A stretch of 64,000 nt of DNA from Didymella arachidicola (Eukaryota > Ascomycota > Dothideomycetes > Pleosporales > Didymellaceae). Within the stretch, counting starts at the first letter, position 1, and each line of letters begins with the position of its first letter. Positions 32,404 to 42,727 of the stretch are shown here, piece after piece. The notes beneath the pieces were generated by a model. It was not told the origin of the DNA. It was given only the letters and a program-made list of their open reading frames with translations, and did no database searches. The translations under genes and the position numbers were made by a program. Location: assembly GCA_016630955.3 (NCBI GenBank), contig CM049990.2, positions 2,102,607 to 2,166,606 on the forward strand, read 5' to 3'.

Positions 32404-32472
32404 ACACCACCGAGCCGGACAAACCACCGAGCCGGACAAACCACCGAGCCGGACAAACCACCGAGCCAGACA
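32404..32472. repeat. Four tandem 17-bp units in the Q terminus
   Basis: Four head-to-tail copies of ACCACCGAGCCGGACAA, the last with one change (GAGCCAGAC). Other pogo ends here have two. If each unit is a transposase-binding site, this end has doubled its sites, perhaps by slippage or unequal exchange. Confidence 0.9.
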
Positions 32473-32510
32473 CTTTTCCTTGGCATTGCAACTTTGCTAT
32501 ACAATATAAC

Positions 32511-34197
32511 ATGCAACAACAACGCAGGCAGGAATTAATTTAGCAAGAGGGCAGAATTGCTCTTGCCCTTCATGCGTACGATAAGGGACAGTTTCAGAGC
32601 GTGCGACGTGCTGCTGCAGCTTTTAATGTGCCTTTCCAGCGGCTCTCTGACTGGCGCCGTAATATCACGTTTCGACCTGAGGCACCTCCTAACGGCCAGA
32701 AGCTCTCTATAGCTGAAGAGGAAACGATTGTACGACACATTCTTGAGCTTGACGCGCGTGGGTTTCCCCTCCGGCTGCCTGAGGTAGCAGATATTGCCAA
32801 TTAACTACTGGCCGTACGTGGCAGGACACCTGTTGGCAAGAACTGGGCAGGCCGATTCGTACAGCGTACAGAGGAGCTCAAAATGGCTTTTAATTAAGCA
32901 AAGGACTGTTAGAGAGTACTCTAGGAAGACCTAGAGGTTATTAGCGCGTGGTTCAAACTCGTACAAGAGACAAAAGACAAGTATAGGGTCTTTAATAATA
33001 ACATCTACAACTTTAATAAGACCGGCTTTTAGATGGGAGTTATCGCCTAAATGAAAGTTGTTACAGGCTTAGAGAGGCGTACGAAGCCAACTGTCATCCA
33101 GCCAGGCGATCGCGAGTGGGTTACAGTTATCCAGAGCATCTGCGCTGCTAGGTATGCTATTCTACCCTTTATTATCTACAAAGGGCGCGTACACATCTCT
33201 GCCTGGTACGAGGAGACTAACATACTGTACGATTAGAAGCTCTCTGTCTCTAAGAACGGCTAGACTAACAACGCACTTGGGCTTAAGTAGTTAAAGCACT
33301 TTAACTACCATACAAAGACGCGTTAGAAGGGGTCGTACAGGCTGCTTATCTTGGACGGTCATGAGAGCCATCTTAACTAAAATTTTTAAGGATTTCTGCC
33401 TTGTACACAAAATCCTTACCCTTTGCATGCCTGCTTACTCATCGCACATACTCTAGCCACTTAATGTGGTGTGTTTCTCGCCGTTAAAATTAAAGTACTC
33501 CCAACACGTACGAGGCTTGGCAAAGAAACAGGTCCACCACATCAACAAGGAAGGCTTCCTTCCAGCATTTCGAGACGCGTTTTTTAACGTGTTTACGTAC
33601 GACAACTGCAAGAAGGCCTTTAAGACTTCAGGACTTGTGCCTATCAACGCGCAACGTGTCCTAGATCGGCTTGACGTACGATTACGCACCCCACCGCCAC
33701 TACCTCTACCAGAAACACTATGGCAGTCGCAAACATTAAGCAATTCGCACGAGTTTAGATCACAAGCAAGGCTTGTAAGCGAAGCTATCGTACAGTCACT
33801 AGAAGATGCTAGAGGAGGGTTTTCGCAGCTAGTAAAAGGTGCTGAAAGAATGCTTCACCAGAGTGTCGTACAAGCAGCTCGCATCTATGAGCTTGAAGAG
33901 CAATTAGCAGCAATTACTAAGCGCAAAACCCGAAAACGAAAGCAGATCTAGCATGGTGGAACAATAGAGTACGGCGAGGCAGCATTATTAGTAGCTGAGA
34001 GTGCAGCTACAGCTTGTACAGTGCTAAAGAGAGCGCGTGTAAGTAGTGGTCAAGAAAGGCCCCTGCCAAGTCAACGGCACTGTGGTAACTGTAGGAAGAC
34101 TGGGCACAATGCTCGTACGTGCCAAAAGGATGCAGCAGAAGATTCTGAGTCTAATGCAAGTGTGTTGTACGTAGACTCTGCAGAGAGTGGTGAGTAA
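32511..34197 (+). pseudogene. Broken pogo transposase of element Q
   Basis: From the ATG at 32511 there is a helix-turn-helix region, then more than a dozen TAG/TAA stops at positions where relatives have CAG or TGG. A frame change follows near 33370-33400. The C-terminal 160 codons (33466-33951) are open: PLNVVCF (third Asp now Asn), a Pro-rich RTPPPLPLPE linker and the Lys/Arg run. The knuckle (CGNCRKTGHNARTC) and an acidic tail end at 34195-34197. It is most like S and V. Confidence 0.85.
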
Positions 34198-34709
34198 GTG
34201 CTTATCCTGAATATAGTGTTTGCAATGCCAAGGAAAAGTGTCCGGCTCGGTGGTTTGTCCGGCTTGGTGGTGTTTAACGTTAAGGGTAAGCTAATTATTA
34301 GTCTAGTTATTAGGGCTAGTTTTAAGAATCTAGTTATTAGGTAGGTTCTCTAACTAGGTGTTAATTTTAACCTTACCTACAAAGATAATAAAGGGTAGTA
34401 TCTAGCGGCGTAATGCGCCTACGCTTTAGATTATAGTAGCCTACTTATAGTTACCTAGCTTTATCTACTTCTTTTTTCTATATCTCCCTGAGCCTTTAAT
34501 AACTAAGTATAATAGAACTTTACCTATTATAAAGCTAGTTTTATTTAAGTTGTATATATTATTATCTATAATAACGTAAGTGTATAGCAAGTAGGCCGGC
34601 TAGGCAAGTAGGCTACTCTAATAAGTTATTAGGCCTACTAATCTTTAAACTATAATAGATTAACCACCTAACCTTAAATCGCTCTTAAAAGAAGACAGAA
34701 TTAAGCTTA

Positions 34710-36555
34710 ACGTACGCACCCTCTAGTGGAACGCTTTTGCCAAGACTCTCCCCTATTACACTCTACTTTGGCCTGCATCAGCCCACTCTGGGCCTGTATA
34801 GGGCAAAGCAATCTGTAATATTACTCAGACTATTTCTACATCATTCTTGCACGTTCGCGCGTTGTGCCCTGTCTCTCCGCACCTTCCACACCGTCGTTGG
34901 GATGGTTCACCTCCTTCAGCGCGCAATCTCTTCTTTGGCTTCTTACCATCACCACGTGCCCCAAACTCCTTTAGAGTAGTCACGCGCTGTGCCTCTTTAA
35001 CTGTTATGCTCCCTTCTGTCTTAATTCGCTTTCTTTTATGTGATTTGCGCTCTGTTACAGCTGCTAGAGCCTCTTGAAGCTGAGCGCGTTCTTGTCTAAG
35101 CAAAGCTAGCTCGTACGCGACCTGCGTCCCCCCCTTTGCGTAGCTCTCAAGTGAGCCATACACAGAGGTTGGTGAGCTGCCGTAGTATTTCTTAAACTTA
35201 TCTTGAATCAGAGTCGATTGCAACTTAAATTCCTTAAGGTTCTTAGGGGCTTGAGACTGCCAGGGCTCGTTGTTGGTGGGTAGTTGGGGTGACGGAGTCC
35301 GCAGCTTCACATTAAGGGTCAATATGACCCGTTCTAGGTCAAAGGGGACCAATCCAGCTCCTCGGAACCCTCCCTGGATGTTGCTTAGGGTAATAGTCGC
35401 GTTATATGCTGCTCTGAAGCATACTAGAAACGACTGCTTGTCTATGTGGTTGATCCGGTTGCGTGAGAGCTTGTTGACCTGATGCCCGTACTCCTGCTTC
35501 AAAGGGGCAAAACAACCCACGTCAAGCGGCTGCAAGAGGTGCGATGAGTGCGCAGGCATTGTAAGAGTAACAATCTTGCTATTCTTGCAGTGTTGGACAA
35601 ATGCTGCTGACTGGTGGCTCTCATGGCCGTCTAAAAGCAGCAAACGGTGGGTCCTAAGGGTACGCTCCTTAGTATGCCTGTCAAAGTGCTTTAACCAGTC
35701 AACACCAAGCATGTTGTTAGTCCAGCCGTTTGCAGAGACCCCAATTACCCAGTCTAGGGGCAGGTCTTTATCCTTAGACCAGTTAGAGAGGTGGGCTTTG
35801 CCTTTAAGGATGATGAAGGGTGGGATGGCCCACCCTGCAGCATTCACGCCCAGGATCAACGTAGCCCACTCTTTACTGCCTGGCTGGACTTGCTTTGCTC
35901 GTCCTGGGTTCTCTGCGTCTGCAACCACTGCTCTAGGGGTAATCTGACCCATTGCAAAGCCAGTCTCGTCAAAGTTGTACGTGTCTTCGTCCACAATGCC
36001 GTACTTGGCTTTGACATTGGCTACTAGGCTGAACCAGCCCTGTATCATCTCAGGATCCTCGCAGAGGGCTCTCTTGTAGTCATACTTGCGACTAAACTTC
36101 ACTTTTAGCCTTGGTTGACGCTTAACGAATGTACTGGGCCAGTTTTGGCCAACAGGGGCCATTCCGCGCTCTTGTCGCAGTATATTGGCCATATCAGCCA
36201 CATCTGACAAGCGAGGGGGTGCTCCTCGCTGTATGAGGTAAAGAACGTGATCAACAATTGCCTCCTCTGCGTGCTCGTCCAGATACCGTCGGCTAGGCAT
36301 AGAATCAGCTCTTGAGGGCTGTCCAGCGCGTCGTCGGCTTAGGGTGCTTTGTCGTACGTTGTAGATAGCTGCAGCGCGTCGCAGGGAGAGGTTCGCGTCT
36401 TGTTTAAGAGCTTGAAGCGCAAGCTGTATCTGAGCTTCTTTTAACGCGTCTAATTGGCGTTGATTAGAAGGCATTAAGATGGTGATAGTGTTTTGGTGTG
36501 GTCTTGGCAAAAGCGTTCCACTAGAGGGTGCGTTCCACGAACCCGTGATGTACGG
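34710..36555 (-). mobile_element. pogo-type DNA transposon N, intact gene but damaged left end
   Basis: TA (34708-34709, 36556-36557) flanks ends with GTGGAACGC units. The right end has two at 17-bp spacing. The left end lacks about 16 bp and keeps one. The right outer bases are GTACGG instead of GTACGT. It is inserted in M. Despite the intact transposase, the ends may be poor substrates. Confidence 0.88.
34825..36474 (-). CDS. Intact pogo-type transposase of element N
   Basis: 549 residues from the ATG at 36474, chosen because D and J start at the same alignment point. An in-frame ATG at 36510 would add 12 residues. The N-terminal psq and CENP-B/Tc5-type helix-turn-helix regions come first. 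The catalytic triad is D169 (NFDETGF), D282 (LLDGHESH) and D318 (LQPLDVGCF), spaced by 35. A Pro-rich linker, a charged helix and a KSHKRKRIK basic run follow. The C-terminal knuckle is CGRCGETGHNARTC. No stop or missing catalytic residue is seen, so it could act in trans on elements with similar ends. Confidence 0.92.
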   Translation of the reverse strand: MPSNQRQLDALKEAQIQLALQALKQDANLSLRRAAAIYNVRQSTLSRRRAGQPSRADSMPSRRYLDEHAEEAIVDHVLYLIQRGAPPRLSDVADMANILRQERGMAPVGQNWPSTFVKRQPRLKVKFSRKYDYKRALCEDPEMIQGWFSLVANVKAKYGIVDEDTYNFDETGFAMGQITPRAVVADAENPGRAKQVQPGSKEWATLILGVNAAGWAIPPFIILKGKAHLSNWSKDKDLPLDWVIGVSANGWTNNMLGVDWLKHFDRHTKERTLRTHRLLLLDGHESHQSAAFVQHCKNSKIVTLTMPAHSSHLLQPLDVGCFAPLKQEYGHQVNKLSRNRINHIDKQSFLVCFRAAYNATITLSNIQGGFRGAGLVPFDLERVILTLNVKLRTPSPQLPTNNEPWQSQAPKNLKEFKLQSTLIQDKFKKYYGSSPTSVYGSLESYAKGGTQVAYELALLRQERAQLQEALAAVTERKSHKRKRIKTEGSITVKEAQRVTTLKEFGARGDGKKPKKRLRAEGGEPSQRRCGRCGETGHNARTCKNDVEIV

Positions 36556-38045
36556 TATACTTTAAGCAATTAAGAAACCTTAAGAACTAAGCGTGCAACG
36601 CGCTGCTATTGTCTATAACGTGCTAAGAACAACCCTCTAAAGGCAACACGCTAGAAAGTAGTTAACACGCGATACCTAGCCTAAATCATTAGCGCTTAAT
36701 AAGACAGAAGAGAGAACGCTTGTGCAGCATATTAAGAACCTTAATTAGCAAGGCAGAGCCCTAACGCTCTATTACGTTAAAGATAACGTACCCCACAGGC
36801 GAGAGAATCAACGGGCGAGAGAATCACTGAAATTAACTAGGGAAAATCAAAAATGCAAGGGTCTATATCTCAGGATCTACCTAATAGAATATCCTATAAA
36901 TTCAACACCTTAGCTGCATCTATATATGTATAATTATTCTGGAGTCTTAGAAACCTAGGCCTAAAGGGGGAATAGTTATTAAAGTTTTAGAAAAGTACGC
37001 TAAAATCCTCTAACAAAATAAAAAAACTTCTGCTATATTAGGCCTAGTACTCTAAGATTCTAAGACATTAATCTTTATATACATAACGTACCTCACGGGC
37101 GAGCGAGCCAACGGGCGAGCGAGCCACTTTTGCCAAGCCCCCACCAAAACCTGACCCATTATGGCCCAAAACACTATACTTCGGCCCTGCAAGGTGCTGT
37201 ACAGCCTAGAATATTATTTAGAGACCTCTTCTGCATCTTGCTTACACGTTCGCGCGTTATGCCCTGTCTGATTGCACCTTCCACAGCGCCTTTGGGTTGG
37301 CTCACCCTCTTGAGCGCGCACTTGCTTCTTTGCCCTCTTTCCATCACTACGCGCCCTAAACTCCCCTAGAGCTATTAGTCGCTGGCCATCTTCAACTATT
37401 AGTGTCCCTTCCTTCTAAACCCGCTTTCTTTTATGTGATTTTCGTCGCGTGGCGGCCTTATTAGCTGCTCAAAGCTCGCTGATTTCCTGTTGTGCTAAAA
37501 CCAGCTTGTGCGCAATAATTGCTGCCCCCTTTGACACCTTCTCAAACGCCTCAACTATAGATGTAGGGGAGCTGTCTACATGCCTCTGAATCCTTGTCTT
37601 CACAAGCGTTGATTGCGACCCAAGTTCTAGTGTGTTACTGGGGGTTTAGGACTGCCAGGGCTCGTGATTGACAGGCAGTGGTGGTGATGGAGTCCGCAGT
37701 TTCACATCAAGGGCCATTATAACCCGTTCTGGGTCAAAAGGAACCAATCCAGCACCTCGGAACCCTCCTTGGATGTTGCTAGCAGTAAATACTGCATTAT
37801 AGGCTGCCTTAAAGCATGGTAGGAACTCAGTCTTTGTAATGTGGCTGATCCGGTTGCGCATAAGCATTTCAGCTTGGCGCCCATACGCCTGCTTTAAAGG
37901 GGCAAAATAGCCCACATCAAGTGGCTGTAGGAGGTGTGATGAGTGCAGAGGCATACATAGGGTAACAATCTTGTTATTCTTGCAGTATTGCTGGAATTAG
38001 AGCGATTCGTGGCTCTCGTGGCCGTCGATAATTAGCAGTCGGTGG

Positions 38046-38525
38046 TGTTGAAGTCGTACTTTAAGCAAAGCTCGTAAGCACTAATTCTATTGGTTCTCGG
38101 GGATGAGTACGGTGACAGGAAGCCGAAGGGGTTGGTTGCAATAAGGTGTACAGATACGATCTGTCAGTCTTGAGAGCAGGGTAACGATGAGTAGTACAGA
38201 GTAGACTGTCTAGCTCGAAGGTTGGTTTTGAGATCCAAAGACAAACTTGATAACTTAGGTTGAACACGAACCATAAGGGTTGTGTTCCTACGTACTTATA
38301 TACTAAAGAGATATCCTATGCTCGACTTGCTCGACGTGAGCTGCGTGAGCTGGGCACGTGAGGGTCCACTTGCTCGAGTGCCAAGGCGTGAGCGAGGTCA
38401 CGTGACCGTGGGAGCACCACGTCACAACCGTGCCGCACGGGGAGCCCCCGTAACCATACTGCCCGAGTCCTTTTCTTGAGCGCTGACAGCCTGTCAGCAA
38501 TTGGCTGGTATAAGAGTTCGTAACA
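38046..38525 (-). repeat. Gypsy-1 3' LTR
   Basis: 480 bp, TGTTG...CGTAACA in plus-strand reading. The left 225 bp (R-U5 side) are nearly the same as in the Gypsy-2 LTR. The right 235 bp (U3 side) are unrelated and rich in CACGTGA-, GCTCGA- and GTGAGC-like short repeats. The U3 side faces the antisense ORF starting at 38619. Confidence 0.93.
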
Positions 38526-38543
38526 CTATCCCCCTCCTCTCTG
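38526..38543 (-). other. Polypurine tract of Gypsy-1
   Basis: On the minus strand the 18 bases just before the 3' LTR are almost all purine (AGAGAGGAGGGGGATAG). This is the usual primer site for plus-strand DNA synthesis in LTR elements, and its position confirms the minus orientation. Confidence 0.85.
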
Positions 38544-38618
38544 GGATTCGTCCCGAATACCGTCAGCTGTTCTTTATAAGCACTGCCCCGCTCTTCCATT
38601 TAGTTCCCGTAGTCCATC

Positions 38619-39122
38619 ATGGTTTCTGACAAAAGAGTAGAACAACTCCGCCTTGCGCTCGAGATCCAAAACCACAATACTGAATCCGACATCCCTTGCG
38701 ATTTTTGTTTCGCAAACAACAAAAAGTGTTTCGTCATGGCCAGCAACGACCGTCGCCTGAAATGTTCCGAGTGCGTCCGCAAAGGGCGTCCGTGCGTGAA
38801 CCTATCCTGGGACTCGCTTGACCGTACTCGAGAGGAGTATCAAAAGAAGGTGGATGCAGATGAAAAACTGCTCGCGGAAGTGATATCGCGATTGATTCGT
38901 AACAAGGCGATTCTCGCGCAAGCGAAAGAGAGAGCGCACAAGAAGGCTGAGTGCCTTGCAAACGAGTTGGAGGAAGCAGGCGAGGATATCCGTGCCGAGG
39001 AGATTAACTGTCCTGCCGCGGATGCGCAGGTGGCGTTTTCTCCTGCAATGTGGTCCACCCTGGGTTATATTGACGAGGCTACGACTCGTGGTATTGATCC
39101 GGCAGCTCTCGGCAGTTCGTAA
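38619..39122 (+). CDS. Antisense ORF in Gypsy-1: Zn2Cys6-like cluster plus coiled coil
   Basis: 167 residues, encoded opposite to gag-pol, 93 bp from the LTR. C27, C30, C37, C49, C52 and C59 follow the spacing C-x2-C-x6-C-x11-C-x2-C-x6-C, the pattern of fungal Gal4-type binuclear zinc clusters, with basic residues between (RRLK). A charged helix (about 70-125) could form a dimerising coiled coil, again as in that class. A DNA-binding regulator is therefore a reasonable guess. Gypsy-2 has a different protein of the same design at the same place. Neither the function nor expression is proven; it may be a captured host factor or a protein that regulates the element. Confidence 0.7.
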   Translation: MVSDKRVEQLRLALEIQNHNTESDIPCDFCFANNKKCFVMASNDRRLKCSECVRKGRPCVNLSWDSLDRTREEYQKKVDADEKLLAEVISRLIRNKAILAQAKERAHKKAECLANELEEAGEDIRAEEINCPAADAQVAFSPAMWSTLGYIDEATTRGIDPAALGSS

Positions 39123-39238
39123 GGTATGTTTATATTTTATAGTTTCCGTGTGTTTTTCTGCGTTGGGTTTCCAGTCAAATAAACTTTGGCTTGGAGATCC
39201 ACGTGTTTTTGCGCGTGGGTTCGAATCCTGACGGGTTC

Positions 39239-42200
39239 TTATTTTTTGTACTGTCGAAGTAGCTCGCGGCAGTTGTTGAGGTTTTCTTTTGGTTCCCACG
39301 TGTTTTCTGAGTCCGGGTATCCTAACCATTTGACTAGGTACTCGTCACCGTCGCCTTTGTTGCGATGTTGTATTATTTTTTCGACTTCCCATTCGTCCTG
39401 GCCGTCTGCCTGGTAGTGAAAGTCTTTCTGAATTGGCGTTCTGGGGTCGGCTGGTTCCAACAGCGAGATGTGGAACACTGGATGGATCTTCGCATCCTTG
39501 GGCAGCGCAAGTCGATAGTTGACTGAGCTGATTTGTTTGGAAATGAAAAATGGTCCGACCTTGACTTTGTCCAGTTTTTTCGTTGGTCGCCGTGTGCGTA
39601 GGTTTTTCGTAAGGAGATACACTTTATCCCCCTCCTTTAGCAGAGGCGCCGTTTTTCGTTTCTTGTTAACATAAGAGATGCTCCGTGACTGAGCTTTAGC
39701 GATGTTATCGAGCGATTTTCTGTGTACTTCCTTCAGTGCTTCGACTGAGTTGATCGCTGATTCCGTTTGAATGTTACTGTCCAATGCCCTGGTAAAAAGA
39801 TTTGGGTGTCTTCCGTGGTTTGCGAAGAACGGCGTTACGCCCGTTGCTTCCGACAATTTGTTGTTGTACGCGATTTGTGCCATAGGTAGTAGTGAAACCC
39901 AGTTGTCTTGCTGCTGATTGCAGTAGATGCGGAGGTACGTCTCCATCGTTTGGTTCACTCGTTCCGTTTGGCCATCCGTCTGCGGATGATACGCGGTTGA
40001 CAGTTTTTTCTTGGTACCAATAGCTGCTAACAGCGTGGTCCAATAGTTCGATGTAAACAACTTGTCTCTATCGCTGATGATTGATTCGGAAATGCCGTGG
40101 TGTCGAACAATCCTATCCAAGTACACTCGTGCGAGCTGCTCTGCAGTGTAGCTGTGGCGGAAAGGCACAAACTCAGCGGCTTTCGTGAATCGATCAACTA
40201 CAACGAAGATTGAGTCGTAGGTGTATCCTGTTACAGGATCTTTGGAGACAGGTAGCTGTGTAACGAAGTCCATCGTAATGTTCGTCCATGGTGCCGTTGG
40301 CGGCTCCATTGCCTGTGCTTCTCCATACTTGGCGTGCGTGCTGTGTTTGTTCTGCTGGCAGCTTACGCAATTCTTGATGAACTTGGCGACCTTGTCGCGC
40401 ATGTTCGGGAACTCGTAATGTCTCTTGATGAGTTCCATTGTTCTGGTGATACCGGGGTGTCCATGAAGCGGGTCATCGTGGTGACTGCTTATGACTTCTT
40501 CCTCCAGTTCCTCTGGTACCTGTGATGGTACATGATGCTCTTGACGTACTAGCATCATATTGTTGAGCTGCTGGGACGGTCCTAACGATCCGTCGCTATT
40601 AACGCCAAGAATCGCCGATTCGTTGATCGTCTTGGATCCTGCGAGGTCGTGTCGTCGACTGAGTGCGTCGGCTCTACCGTTGTCCTTTCCTGGTGTATAG
40701 AGGATCTTGAACTTATATTGTCCGAGGGTCTCAGACCATCGTACTTGTCGTCTGTTCAATACCTTTGTTGTCGTGAAATGTACCAGGTTTTTGTGATCCG
40801 TGTAGATCGTAAGTTCCGAACAACTTTCAGCGTAGACTCGCCAATGTTCTAGGGCAGATACGATCGCGAGCAGTTCTTTGTCGTGTACGTCGTATCGTTC
40901 TTCGGGTCCTGAGAACTTGCGTGAGTAGTAGGCAATCGGGTGCCATTGACCATCTCGTTCCTGTGTGATGCATGCTCCTAATGCCAGATCTGAGGCATCT
41001 GTTTCCATTCGTAGCGGTTCTCCGCTCCTGAATGTAACCAACGTGGGTGGATCTATACAAGCCTGTTTCAACGTTTCAAAAGCTTTGTCCTGATCCTCGC
41101 CCCACTTGAAGGGTGTGTCCTTCCGCGTAAGTTTCGTAAGCGGCAAGGCCTTCGTGGAGTAATCCTTGATGAAGCGTCGGTTGAAGTTGACAAACCCAAG
41201 GAACTCTTGGATGTTCTTGACGGTTTTGGGTGTTGGCCAATCCTTCACAACCTGAATCTTTGCTTGGCTCATCTTGACTCCATATCGTCCCACTACAAAC
41301 CCTAGGAATTCGACTTCCTCCTTGTGCCACTCGCACTTCTCGGGTTTCAAGCGTAGGTGCGCTGCTCCTAGGCAGGCAAGCACTTCTCGTACGTGTTCGA
41401 CATGCTCTTCTAGTGTTTTGCTGTACACTAGGATGTCATCGAGGTACGCCACCACGGTAATGTCCAAGTGTGCCCTTAGCACGTTGTTGATTAGGGCTTG
41501 ACATGTCGCTGGTGCGTTGGTGAGCCCGAACGGCATGACCAAATACTCGTAATGACCATAACGGGTTCTAAACGCCGTCTTCCATTCTTCGCCCTCCTTC
41601 ATGCGGATGAGGTTGTATGCTCCTCTTAGGTCTAACGCAGTGAAGTACTGTGCTCCGGCTAACCGATCCTGAAGTTCGCTGATGTTCGGTAGCGGGTAAC
41701 GATTTTTGATCGTGATATCGTTGAGCTTTCGGTAATCGATGCAAGGTCGTAACTTGCCATCTTTCTTTGGTACGAATAGAACGGGAAATCCTGCTGGGGA
41801 TTCTGATTCTCTGATGAATCCTTTGTCGAGGTTCTCCTTGAGGTAGTTGCGCAGCTCCTCAAGTTCCTTTTCCGACATCTGGTATATTGGCCCGAATGGG
41901 GGCTTCTTGCCTGGCTCGAGCTTAATCTCGTGGTCCCATTCTTGGTGCTGCGGTAGTGCTTTCGCAGTCTTCTCATCGCGGAAGAGGTCTATAAACTCTC
42001 TGTATTCATCCGGGATGTCAGGAGTTGTACTGTCCTCCTTAACCGTCGCTTTGTGATCCTGGGGCTGGTTGGTATCTGCGCGGTCGACCGCTCTATCTTG
42101 GCGCGTCTTGTTCGAAGAGATGTTGTTGATCTCCTTCTCATCCACCAGCTGCGTCGTGAGCTGCGTGGGTCGCTGTCCGGGTGTACCTGATCCGTGACAC

Positions 42201-42727
42201 TTGAGCGTTATTCGCTGGTTCTTCCAGTCGATCCATGGATTGTGCTCTCTTAACCAAGGAAGTCCTAATATGATATCGTGGGCGGCCGTTCCCAGAACAT
42301 CTAGGTCTATCAATTCCTCGTGGTTGAATACTTTCAGACGTCGCTGTACCACTTCGTGGGTCACAGTCGACTCTCCTGGCATTGGTTCTCCGTTGGCTAC
42401 TCGTAAAGGGTATGGTTCCTCCTTTCTTCGCTTCTGCAAGCCTGCTTGCGCGATAGCGGATTGAGACACATAGTTGCTTTGTGCTCCTGAGTCCAACAAT
42501 GCCGTCATCCTGGTGCCTTCTAGCACGACAGGGAATTTGATGAGGGACTGGTTCTCATCGGAATCCTTACGTCGATTCCGGGAGCCCTGGACTGTGTTGA
42601 GTGAAAGTTCTCGTCCGGGTCGTCCTTGGCATCTGTTTGCCATATGTCTAAAAAAGACTCGTCCTGGGGCATGAAACCGCTCAGGCGTTTTAGCGTTTCG
42701 TGGTTCCTGCACTTCGGATGGAAGCAC
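39239..42727 (-). CDS. Gypsy-1 pol: protease, reverse transcriptase, RNase H, integrase, chromodomain
   Basis: 1162 residues from the first Met. It opens with an aspartic protease (DSG at 79-81). The reverse transcriptase has YLDD at 428-431, and the RNase H has TDASDLALGA. The integrase has an HHCC zinc region (HHDDPLHGHPG ... CVSCQQNK) and DDE core motifs (MDFVTQLP, ISDRDKLFTS, TERVNQT). A C-terminal chromodomain (EWEVEKI ... YLVKWLGYP ... NTWEP) follows. The frame overlaps the end of gag by about 200 bases in the -1 frame, so expression by -1 frameshifting is likely. No stop is seen. The chromodomain places it among chromoviruses and may direct integration to marked chromatin. The last 50 residues differ from Gypsy-2. 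Confidence 0.95.
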   Translation of the reverse strand: MLPSEVQEPRNAKTPERFHAPGRVFFRHMANRCQGRPGRELSLNTVQGSRNRRKDSDENQSLIKFPVVLEGTRMTALLDSGAQSNYVSQSAIAQAGLQKRRKEEPYPLRVANGEPMPGESTVTHEVVQRRLKVFNHEELIDLDVLGTAAHDIILGLPWLREHNPWIDWKNQRITLKCHGSGTPGQRPTQLTTQLVDEKEINNISSNKTRQDRAVDRADTNQPQDHKATVKEDSTTPDIPDEYREFIDLFRDEKTAKALPQHQEWDHEIKLEPGKKPPFGPIYQMSEKELEELRNYLKENLDKGFIRESESPAGFPVLFVPKKDGKLRPCIDYRKLNDITIKNRYPLPNISELQDRLAGAQYFTALDLRGAYNLIRMKEGEEWKTAFRTRYGHYEYLVMPFGLTNAPATCQALINNVLRAHLDITVVAYLDDILVYSKTLEEHVEHVREVLACLGAAHLRLKPEKCEWHKEEVEFLGFVVGRYGVKMSQAKIQVVKDWPTPKTVKNIQEFLGFVNFNRRFIKDYSTKALPLTKLTRKDTPFKWGEDQDKAFETLKQACIDPPTLVTFRSGEPLRMETDASDLALGACITQERDGQWHPIAYYSRKFSGPEERYDVHDKELLAIVSALEHWRVYAESCSELTIYTDHKNLVHFTTTKVLNRRQVRWSETLGQYKFKILYTPGKDNGRADALSRRHDLAGSKTINESAILGVNSDGSLGPSQQLNNMMLVRQEHHVPSQVPEELEEEVISSHHDDPLHGHPGITRTMELIKRHYEFPNMRDKVAKFIKNCVSCQQNKHSTHAKYGEAQAMEPPTAPWTNITMDFVTQLPVSKDPVTGYTYDSIFVVVDRFTKAAEFVPFRHSYTAEQLARVYLDRIVRHHGISESIISDRDKLFTSNYWTTLLAAIGTKKKLSTAYHPQTDGQTERVNQTMETYLRIYCNQQQDNWVSLLPMAQIAYNNKLSEATGVTPFFANHGRHPNLFTRALDSNIQTESAINSVEALKEVHRKSLDNIAKAQSRSISYVNKKRKTAPLLKEGDKVYLLTKNLRTRRPTKKLDKVKVGPFFISKQISSVNYRLALPKDAKIHPVFHISLLEPADPRTPIQKDFHYQADGQDEWEVEKIIQHRNKGDGDEYLVKWLGYPDSENTWEPKENLNNCRELLRQYKK

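Larger units (their letters stand above)
32397..34280 (+). mobile_element. pogo-type DNA transposon Q with expanded left repeat
   Basis: TA (32395-32396, 34281-34282) flanks ends starting ACGTYAAACACCACC. The 17-bp unit ACCACCGAGCCGGACAA occurs four times at the left end (about 32405-32472) but twice at the right, followed by TTTTCCTTGGCA. It is inserted in shell P. The single transposase gene is broken. Confidence 0.9.

Noticed and set aside
32404..32472. Tandem 17-bp units as a CRISPR-like array or satellite
   Set aside because: No spacers, only four units, and located exactly in a transposon terminus in a eukaryotic genome.
39182..39240. B-box-like GGTTCGAATCC suggesting a tRNA gene between the Gypsy-1 antisense ORF and pol
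   Set aside because: No matching A box at the right distance and no acceptor stem can be paired, so there is no cloverleaf. It may be chance.
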